A DNA stretch of 22,720 nt from an uncultured Clostridia bacterium (GTDB taxonomy: Bacteria; Bacillota; Clostridia; UMGS1810). Below are positions 1 to 5,195 of the stretch, in pieces (the stretch's first letter is position 1; each line of letters opens with the position of its first letter). The position numbers and the translations under genes were made by a program. Location: NCBI GenBank assembly GCA_934481345.1, contig CAKSPF010000018.1, positions 1 through 22,720 on the forward strand. The letters run 5' to 3'. Below the pieces are notes generated by a model. The model was not told the origin of the DNA. It did not search any database and worked only from the letters and a program-made list of their open reading frames with translations.

Positions 1-9
1 GGGAGGTGA

Positions 10-600
10 CTGAAAACGAAATATGGATATGCAAGGGTTTCAAGCATAAATCAAAAAGAGGACAGACAGCTTGACGAGCTTATAAAATTCGGGATAAAAC
101 CCGAATGTATTTACATAGACAAACAGAGCGGAAAGGACTTTAAAAGACCGCAGTATCTAAAGCTTTATAAAAGGCTTAAAAAGGACGATTTGCTTGTGAT
201 AAAAAGCATTGACCGCTTAGGGCGAAACTATAAGGAAATACAGCAGGAATGGCGAAAAATCACGCAAAACAAAAAAGCGGATATAATCGTCTTGGATATG
301 CCGCTACTCGACACTACAAAAGCAAAGGATTTGCTCGGCACATTTATAGCCGACCTTGTTTTGCAGCTTTTGTCCTTTGTTGCGGAAAATGAGCGCATAA
401 ACATTTTGCAAAGACAGGCGGAGGGTATCGCCGCCGCACAAAGGCGAGGCGTAAAGTTCGGCAGACCGAAACGCACGTTGCCAAAAGAATACGCCGAATA
501 TTATAAGCTGTGGAAGGATAAAAAAATATCAGCACAAGAGGGTGCTGACAGATGTAATATGACGCTCCGCGCCTTTTACCGCTACGGAAACCGTATTTAG
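10..600 (+). CDS. Small serine recombinase (resolvase/invertase family), recombinase 1
   Basis: Site-specific DNA recombinase of about 196 aa, the usual size for Hin/Gin/Tn3-resolvase proteins. The N-terminal catalytic domain opens KYGYARVSS, with the nucleophile predicted at Ser11 and the conserved DRLGRN arginines at residues 69 and 72. A long helix follows (about 105-140), then a short C-terminal helix-turn-helix (about 160-196, ending RAFYRYGNRI). The frame has a stop at 7-9 and no ATG/GTG/TTG before 190, but family similarity runs back to a CTG at 10. I therefore place the start there, just after GGGAGGTGA; the short spacing makes it unusual. A start at 190 would remove the catalytic serine. 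The gene ends 9 bp before an 18-bp inverted repeat that encloses a promoter, so its likely job is inverting that segment. The family is certain; the substrate is inferred from position. Confidence 0.85.
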   Translation: MKTKYGYARVSSINQKEDRQLDELIKFGIKPECIYIDKQSGKDFKRPQYLKLYKRLKKDDLLVIKSIDRLGRNYKEIQQEWRKITQNKKADIIVLDMPLLDTTKAKDLLGTFIADLVLQLLSFVAENERINILQRQAEGIAAAQRRGVKFGRPKRTLPKEYAEYYKLWKDKKISAQEGADRCNMTLRAFYRYGNRI

Positions 601-609
601 TTTTGACAG

Positions 610-760
610 AAAAGTATAGATTTTCGGCGGTTTATATACACCTTTAAAATTTAGAATAATTGTAGCACACTTTTTATATTTCGTCAATATATTCTGTGAA
701 AATTCAGCATATTTAACAATCAAATTTTAGTTTTTGATTTTACCGAAAATCTATACTTTT
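610..760. repeat. Putative invertible promoter segment bounded by perfect 18-bp inverted repeats
   Basis: The left arm AAAAGTATAGATTTTCGG (610-627) and right arm CCGAAAATCTATACTTTT (743-760) are exact reverse complements separated by 115 bp. Each arm has an internal dyad: GAAAA, seven bases, then TTTT, with the closing C only on the left. This is the form expected of a serine-recombinase crossover site. The enclosed DNA is AT-rich and carries a consensus promoter on the minus strand. A serine recombinase gene ends 9 bp upstream and an unlinked-looking operon begins 24 bp downstream. The geometry matches phase-variable invertible promoters. In the orientation given, the promoter faces left, so the operon at 785 would be OFF. 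Confidence 0.8.
659..687 (-). promoter_or_regulatory. Sigma-A type promoter inside the invertible segment, facing left
   Basis: On the minus strand the -35 TTGACG (682-687) and -10 TACAAT (659-664) are separated by exactly 17 bp. Transcription would start near 652 and run into the 3' end of recombinase 1, antisense to it. If the 610-760 segment flipped, the boxes would lie at about 683-688 and 706-711 facing right. RNA would then start near 718, about 67 nt before the ATG at 785. No comparable promoter facing right was seen in the present orientation. Confidence 0.7.
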
Positions 761-784
761 AAGGGACAAGAAAGGATGAACAAA

Positions 785-1177
785 ATGGGATTATTAAATA
801 ACGTAACTGATTCGTTAGTAAAAAAGATAGCTAAAGCGGAAACTATTCGTATAACCTATCAGCAATTGGCAGAAATAGTAATAGATGAATTTATCAAAGG
901 TGCGGATGACGAATTTTTGAAAAAAGTTCAAAAAACAGCCAAAGGCGGAGGCTGGATTACAAAGAAAAATTTAGATTCTGCATCCGGCAGATATACACTT
1001 CATGTCGGATGCTGGAATACCGGCTACATTTTAGGCAGAAGAAAACAAACATATATTTTTGACAATACGGAAAATAAATTCTATCACCTCAATAAAGACG
1101 GAAAGTGGAAAAAGTTTTATAAAGCCGTAAACTCAGAAATTCAAATGGAGAAAATTAACCGGGCACGCAATAAATAA
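785..1177 (+). CDS. Unknown basic protein, first gene of the putatively phase-variable unit
   Basis: I do not recognise the family. The product is about 130 aa, soluble, with no signal peptide or membrane segment. An N-terminal helical part (about 1-55, NNVTDSLVKKIAKAE then QQLAEIVIDEFIKG) is followed by a Gly/aromatic-rich part (KGGGWITKKN, GCWNTGYILGRRKQTY) that looks like a small beta domain, and a Lys-rich tail. The start is set at ATG 785 because GAAAGGA lies about 9 nt upstream; an in-frame ATG at 776 sits on that site. The gene lies 24 bp beyond the right arm of the invertible segment, and the next gene follows after 14 bp. Expression is predicted only when the segment is flipped. Function is unknown. 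Confidence 0.7.
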   Translation: MGLLNNVTDSLVKKIAKAETIRITYQQLAEIVIDEFIKGADDEFLKKVQKTAKGGGWITKKNLDSASGRYTLHVGCWNTGYILGRRKQTYIFDNTENKFYHLNKDGKWKKFYKAVNSEIQMEKINRARNK

Positions 1178-1191
1178 CGGAGGATGTTTTA

Positions 1192-1644
1192 ATGAGTGAC
1201 ACTATTGAAGTTAATGAGCAGGAAAATATTCAAAAAAAGAAGCCGAGCTATATAAAAACAGTTTTATATATTATTGTCGCAATCATCGCGGTAATGACAT
1301 TTGTCAGAAGCCTAAACCCAGATAATAATATTATTGGTATTGACGGTATGCGTGAGGCATATAAAGTCGCCGAACAAGTCATTGAAGATGAGTTTACAAC
1401 CGAAGTAAAATTTCCAAAGTTTAAAGCCGAGTTTATCCCTCGGCGTTACGAAAAGTTTGCATACAATGACGAAGAATATCATCTATACACTATCAAATCG
1501 TATTTTAATGTCAAAAATATTTTTAACACTGACATACGGGACGAATATGTAATTAAGATAGGTTTACCGGTAAATAAAGATGCGGATTATTATTATGAAT
1601 TTGTATCAGACAGCGCAGGATTGCTTGTAATCGACGAAGAATAA
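1192..1644 (+). CDS. Unknown single-pass membrane-anchored protein, second gene of the putatively phase-variable unit
   Basis: This 150-aa protein is not recognised. A polar N-terminal tail (about 1-20, ending in a KKK run) is followed by one strong membrane segment (about 23-41, IKTVLYIIVAIIAVMTFV). The remaining ~105 residues are acidic and aromatic-rich and probably lie outside the membrane (positive-inside rule: KKK before the helix). There is no lipobox and no cell-wall sorting motif. GGAGG at 1179-1183 sits 8 nt before the ATG. The gene follows its partner by 14 bp, so both are likely on one mRNA ending at the terminator near 1730. A sensor, an anchor for the upstream protein, or an exclusion/defence factor are all possible; nothing in the sequence decides. 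Confidence 0.75.
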   Translation: MSDTIEVNEQENIQKKKPSYIKTVLYIIVAIIAVMTFVRSLNPDNNIIGIDGMREAYKVAEQVIEDEFTTEVKFPKFKAEFIPRRYEKFAYNDEEYHLYTIKSYFNVKNIFNTDIRDEYVIKIGLPVNKDADYYYEFVSDSAGLLVIDEE

Positions 1645-1656
1645 AAAACTAAAAAT

Positions 1657-1781
1657 TTATCAGTCCGTTAAGGTCTAAGAGCAAATATGTGATAATCGCA
1701 AAAATGCTCACGGCTTTAACGGACTTTTTTCATACAGTCTTTGATTATCACAGATTTGTGATGACCTTTGCGGACTGATAA
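1657..1781. repeat. Nested imperfect inverted repeat (MITE-like, or recombinase/attenuator site)
   Basis: Outer arms TTATCAGTCCGTTAAGGTC (1657-1675) and GACCTTTGCGGACTGATAA (1763-1781) are complementary at 17 of 19 positions. Inner arms CAAATATGTGATAATC (1682-1697) and GATTATCACAGATTTG (1743-1758) are complementary at 15 of 16. The whole unit could fold into one long hairpin with 1698-1742 looped out. TA dinucleotides flank the TCAG...CTGA ends (1659-1660 and 1779-1780), as in Tc1/mariner/IS630-type miniature elements. No promoter was found inside, unlike the 610-760 segment. Confidence 0.65.
1663..1730 (+). terminator. Rho-independent terminator after the two-gene unit
   Basis: GTCCGTTAA (1663-1671) pairs with TTAACGGAC (1716-1724), an inner GAGCA/TGCTC pair extends the fold, and six T residues follow at 1725-1730. 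It ends transcription from the 785-1644 genes. Its 5' arm is also the left outer arm of the larger 1657-1781 repeat, so the two folds are mutually exclusive and could form an attenuator. Confidence 0.65.
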
Positions 1782-1895
1782 CCCATTAGGCTGTACCCAT
1801 TTGGGAGGGATAAATTATATGCCGCTGGGGTTATATCAAGCATTTTGGGATATCCCATAATTAAACCATACCCTAACGGGAGAAAGGAGAAAAAA

Positions 1896-2447
1896 TTGAA
1901 AATAGGATATATAAGAATAAGTACAGCGGAGCAAAACACGGCACGGCAAGAGGTTTTGATGAAAGAACTTGAAGTTGACAGCGTTTTCATTGACAGAATG
2001 AGCGGAAAAAGCACCGACCGCCCCGAACTGCAAAAGATGATGAGCTTTGTACGGGACGGTGATACGGTTATAGTTGAGTCCATAAGCCGTTTTGCCCGCA
2101 ACACCCGTGACCTTTTGGAATTGGTGGAACAGTTTACAACTAAAAATGTAGAGTTTGTATCAAAAAAAGAAGCAATCGACACAACCACGCCTACCGGAAA
2201 GTTTATGCTCACGGTATTCGGTGCAGTTGCCGAGCTTGAACGGGAATATATTTTGCAGCGGCAGAAAGAAGGCATTGCGATTGCAAAAGAAAAAAGAGTG
2301 TATAAAGGACGCAAACCGATTGAACGGAAAAACTTTGACGAGGTTGTAAACCTTTGGAAAAACGGCGAAATCACTGCTGTAGAAGCTATGAAAAGACTTG
2401 ATATGAAATCAAGCACGTTTTACAGGAAAGCAAAGGAATTGAAATGA
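1896..2447 (+). CDS. Small serine recombinase (resolvase/invertase family), recombinase 2
   Basis: Site-specific recombinase of 183 aa with the classical layout. KIGYIRIST places the catalytic Ser at residue 9, and SRFARNT gives the conserved arginines 65 and 68. The family signature TPTGKFMLTVFGAVAELERE is followed by the E-helix, and a C-terminal helix-turn-helix (about 150-183, EITAVEAMKRLDMKSSTFYRKAKEL) closes the protein. The start is TTG 1896: GGAG at 1886-1889 is 6 nt upstream, and MKIGY is the normal N-terminus. An in-frame TTG at 1845 would add 17 untypical residues. It is clearly diverged from recombinase 1, so this is not a recent duplication. The upstream 1657-1781 repeat is a candidate site for it. 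Both recombinases could also be relics of a mobile element. Confidence 0.9.
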   Translation: MKIGYIRISTAEQNTARQEVLMKELEVDSVFIDRMSGKSTDRPELQKMMSFVRDGDTVIVESISRFARNTRDLLELVEQFTTKNVEFVSKKEAIDTTTPTGKFMLTVFGAVAELEREYILQRQKEGIAIAKEKRVYKGRKPIERKNFDEVVNLWKNGEITAVEAMKRLDMKSSTFYRKAKELK

Positions 2448-2533
2448 ACTATTATTCTGTCGGTGAGGTTTTAAAAGCTCTTAGACGAAACAGATAAGCG
2501 GTTTCCATTGCCGAAGAGATTACGTCAAAGTAA
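2444..2533 (+). pseudogene. Interrupted small ORF coupled to recombinase 2
   Basis: An ATG overlaps the recombinase stop (ATGA at 2444-2447) and reads MNYYSVGEVLKALRRNR before a TAA at 2495-2497. The same frame continues AVSIAEEITSK to a second TAA at 2531-2533. The continuity of sensible sequence across the first stop suggests a nonsense mutation in a short, perhaps DNA-binding, partner gene. It could also simply be a 17-aa ORF or chance. No family was recognised. Confidence 0.3.
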
Positions 2534-2574
2534 TTAAACAGATACAAATACTTGCAATGGATAAAACGGTATAC

Positions 2575-2603
2575 AAAAAGCCCGGCCTCGATGTGCCGGG
2601 CTT
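2575..2603 (-). terminator. Rho-independent terminator for the minus-strand pair
   Basis: GCCCGGC (2580-2586) and GCCGGGC (2595-2601) form a GC-rich 7-bp stem with an 8-nt loop, extended by AA/TT. On the minus strand it is followed by five T residues. It lies just past the stop of the minus-strand nucleotidyltransferase gene and may also block plus-strand read-through from recombinase 2. Confidence 0.85.
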
Positions 2604-2609
2604 AAGGTA

Positions 2610-3749
2610 TCACAAATTTATAGAATCTAATAATTCTTTGATATCATCATTTTGAATATTTGATATTTCGGGATTATCATTACTGCGATTTTTTTTGGCA
2701 AGAGCTTTTACACCCCAGCGCCACACTGCGGCAAACGGCGTCAGTACCTTATATTTTTTGATGATTGGATATTCGATTTTCAATATACTGTACGGAACGA
2801 ACATTCTGGCTAAAAAGAACTTCAGTTCGGCAGTATTTTCTTTTTTATATACAGCGGTAAAGTTTTCAAAGCTGCCGTAGCTTCCTCCCTTAAAGATATA
2901 TTCCTGCATAATCTCGGTAAATTTGTTCGGAGCGGCATTTGAAAACCAAACATCGGAGAGCTGTTCGCAAATCAAGGCGAAGTTAAGCAGACCGCCTTCC
3001 TCAAGGAGTTTTTTGCGCTTGGAAAAAACAAAATCCATTTTATTTCGCAAAATCCACATATCTATAAACGTTCTTATTCCGCAGCCGCCGTTTTTGAAAT
3101 GTTTTGCCATATGTGCAACATGATAAAAATAAAACATTTCGTCATTCATTACATACTGATATTTTTTTCCGTCGGCAGGTGATATGTAATCTTTTAATTT
3201 TAAAATGACTTTATCGGCATTGCTTGCTTTTTCAAACAGAATGTAGTGAAGCTCGATATGTATTTTGCTCGGAGCCCACAGTGACGCGTCGTGGTCGCCC
3301 ACTCTTTCAAACACATATCCCAATTCGGTAACCAATATGTTTATTGCATTATCCAATTCTTCTTTTTTTACGAGAACATCGATATCGCAGCTTGTCCGCA
3401 TCCACGGTTCGGGATAGAAGTTTCTCAAAACTGCGCCTTTGAGCGGGATATTGCGGATTTTTGACTTTTCAAAGACTTCTGTAATAGCTTTAAGCTCACG
3501 GTTAATCTGTTCGCATCTTATAAGCGAGAAATACTGGTCATTTTTAAACAGCTGAAATATTTCATCGCTGCATGATGACATGCCAAGCTTATACAAGGCA
3601 TCTGCAGCGAGGTTTGCAACGCTGTGAAATGCACAAATGTCATAGATTTCTTTAAGCAAATCAACAGATATATTCGGATTTTCATCAAATTCACGATTGC
3701 AGATTTCGTATGCAATTAATTTGGTTGTATATCTTTGAGCATCGTTCAT
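2610..3749 (-). CDS. NTP_transf_5-type nucleotidyltransferase-fold protein
   Basis: This 379-aa protein resembles the uncharacterised nucleotidyltransferase family (Pfam NTP_transf_5) common in capsule and some peptide-product loci. An all-helical N-terminal region (1-95) precedes the nucleotidyltransferase core. The core has IPLKGAVLRN at about 101-110, then R118 and CDIDVLV at 121-127 with metal-ligand candidates Asp122 and Asp124, and IELHY at 165-169 with Glu166 as the third acid. A helical C-terminal part follows (about 190-360). The start has AGAGGAAAAAGCT before ATG. It lies 52 bp downstream of the glycosyltransferase gene on the same strand and just before a strong terminator, so the two form an operon. 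The substrate is unknown; a role in glycan modification is inferred from context only. Confidence 0.8.
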   Translation of the reverse strand: MNDAQRYTTKLIAYEICNREFDENPNISVDLLKEIYDICAFHSVANLAADALYKLGMSSCSDEIFQLFKNDQYFSLIRCEQINRELKAITEVFEKSKIRNIPLKGAVLRNFYPEPWMRTSCDIDVLVKKEELDNAINILVTELGYVFERVGDHDASLWAPSKIHIELHYILFEKASNADKVILKLKDYISPADGKKYQYVMNDEMFYFYHVAHMAKHFKNGGCGIRTFIDMWILRNKMDFVFSKRKKLLEEGGLLNFALICEQLSDVWFSNAAPNKFTEIMQEYIFKGGSYGSFENFTAVYKKENTAELKFFLARMFVPYSILKIEYPIIKKYKVLTPFAAVWRWGVKALAKKNRSNDNPEISNIQNDDIKELLDSINL

Positions 3750-3801
3750 AGCTTTTTCCTCTTTTTCCTCTTTTTACATATTTATATTTTTCGGATTATG
3801 C

Positions 3802-4857
3802 TTACTTTATTCTATCGCTTAATGCTTTGATTGCATTGCTTGAAATATACTCTGCAGCTTTTTTGAGGCAGTTATACTTCATGTCAAGAAAGCTCTGCGG
3901 ATTATTGGCGATATCAAGCAGGAGATTGTAAAACTGTTTTTCGTCATTAAACGTGTATCCTAAGCCTGTCTTGCCCTCATCTATAACGTCGTCATAGTTT
4001 GCCCATTTTGCCGAAATTACAGGTAACCCGGCTGCATATGCATCGATAATCGTGCCCGGGATACCCTCGGTATAAAACTGAGTGGGGAAAAGCAGTGCAA
4101 AATAGTTTTTAAGGACTTGCTCGCTTTTGTCATACGGTACGAATCCGCCGTATTTTATGTAATCGGGAAATGTTGATTTTAATTTTTTAAACCATCGCTT
4201 TTGGTTTTTATCAACCTGACCGTAAATGTCGAGCGTATATGCGGTATAGCCCAAGTTTCTGTTAACGTTTTTTACGATATTTACAGCTGTTTCTATTCCC
4301 TTTTCTTTTGTAACACGTGAAAAGGTACACAACTTATATGGCGGCTTTTTCGGATAAACGAGATCGTTTTTGTTCAATATGCTAAACTTTTTACAGTTTG
4401 GCAGTATATATATATTTGAAAATCCCTGCTTTTCGAGGGCTTGTTTCATTGTATTGGTTTCTACATATATACCCTCAAAGCTTTTGAGCATTTCTGCAAG
4501 GTGCTTTTTGCTTTGCAAAAACTCGGGAAGCCAGCCTCCGATTACAGCATAATGAAGCTTGCATCCTTTAAATATATGTCTCAGCATTGCCAAAAGAGGT
4601 ACATACACAATGACGCCGTTATGAGCAGGAAAAATAATCGTATTTTTGCTGTTTTTAAGAGCTGTAATAACTTGAAACGGTGCTTTGAAAACAGTTTTTC
4701 TGCCGCCGTGCGTATCAAGTTTTATAATTCGATTTTCACCGAATATGCGGCATAGCTCATTTGTCATTATTTTAGTTTTTATGGTCTGACCATTTAGAAG
4801 ATTTTCACCTATACCGAAATGACCTAACACGCAAATTTTTTTTTGCTTATCTGACAT
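3802..4857 (-). CDS. GT4-like (GT-B) glycosyltransferase
   Basis: A 351-aa glycosyltransferase of the GT-B fold, probably CAZy GT4. An N-terminal Rossmann half starts KICVLGHFGIGENLLNG. The C-terminal donor-binding half has SRVTKEKGIETAV near 190 and an EGIPGTIID motif at 264-272, where Asp272 replaces the second Glu of the usual E-x7-E, followed by YAAGLPVISA. It would transfer a sugar from a nucleotide sugar to a lipid-linked glycan on the cytoplasmic side. GAGAGGTC lies before ATG 4857. Codons 5-8 form a run of nine A (T9 on plus, 4836-4844), a possible slippage site close to the start. It is first in an operon with the nucleotidyltransferase, divergent from the tail-fibre gene. Confidence 0.85.
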   Translation of the reverse strand: MSDKQKKICVLGHFGIGENLLNGQTIKTKIMTNELCRIFGENRIIKLDTHGGRKTVFKAPFQVITALKNSKNTIIFPAHNGVIVYVPLLAMLRHIFKGCKLHYAVIGGWLPEFLQSKKHLAEMLKSFEGIYVETNTMKQALEKQGFSNIYILPNCKKFSILNKNDLVYPKKPPYKLCTFSRVTKEKGIETAVNIVKNVNRNLGYTAYTLDIYGQVDKNQKRWFKKLKSTFPDYIKYGGFVPYDKSEQVLKNYFALLFPTQFYTEGIPGTIIDAYAAGLPVISAKWANYDDVIDEGKTGLGYTFNDEKQFYNLLLDIANNPQSFLDMKYNCLKKAAEYISSNAIKALSDRIK

Positions 4858-4956
4858 ATGACCTCTCTTTCACACTATACGTCAAACTACTAATCAATAA
4901 AGTCGTATCTGAACAAGTGTTTTATAAATCCGCTTATTATAATATAAATATACAAT

Positions 4957-4985
4957 ATCATAGCATATGATTTATATGCTGTCAA
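4957..4985 (-). promoter_or_regulatory. Promoter for the minus-strand pair, with palindromic spacer
   Basis: On the minus strand TTGACA (4980-4985), a 17-bp spacer and TATGAT (4957-4962) make a near-consensus sigma-A promoter reading toward the gene starting at 4857. The spacer lies almost entirely within a palindrome, AGCATAT (4962-4968), five bases, ATATGCT (4974-4980). A repressor bound there would occlude both boxes, so this is a candidate operator. Confidence 0.75.
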
Positions 4986-5195
4986 TGTTTTAAAGGTTGC
5001 TGAAAGCTGATGAGATTCCAAAATGTTCATAATTATGCATATTCGAACTGTGCAGCGAAAAAAATGACTATAATTATATCGAAGCAAGAAAATACCAATA
5101 AGAAAGTCAATTCTGCAATAAACGTGATGAAGACATATTCGATTAGTGCAGAACGGCAAAAGAAATTTTATAAAAAACACAAAAGGAGAGGAAAA
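4986..5195 (+). other. Upstream region of the tail-fibre gene, no clear promoter
   Basis: AT-rich DNA between the divergent promoter and the tail-fibre gene. A TATAAT at 5069-5074 has no good -35 box at 16-18 bp, so the plus-strand promoter is not settled. The fibre frame is open upstream to an ATG at 5010, but those 62 codons lack a ribosome binding site and resemble no tail-protein N-terminus. No repeat or attachment site was recognised. Confidence 0.4.

Noticed and set aside
190..600. Start at TTG 190 for recombinase 1
   Set aside because: It would remove the catalytic serine and half of the catalytic domain, although similarity continues upstream to position 10.
603..633. TTGACA at 603-608 as a promoter reading into the invertible segment
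   Set aside because: No -10 box at 16-18 bp in the present orientation; only a TAAAAT at 19-bp spacing would be created in the flipped form, which is weak.
1676..1762. Second invertible promoter inside the 1657-1781 repeat
   Set aside because: No acceptable -35/-10 pair on either strand; the inside is mainly a terminator.
1..2447. Complete transposon bounded by the two recombinases
   Set aside because: No terminal inverted repeats, target duplication or transposase were found around the pair.
5010..5195. ATG 5010 as the start of the tail-fibre gene (adds 62 residues)
   Set aside because: No ribosome binding site, an untypical basic N-terminus, and a strong AAAAGGAGAGG site directly before ATG 5196, where the usual fibre N-terminus begins.
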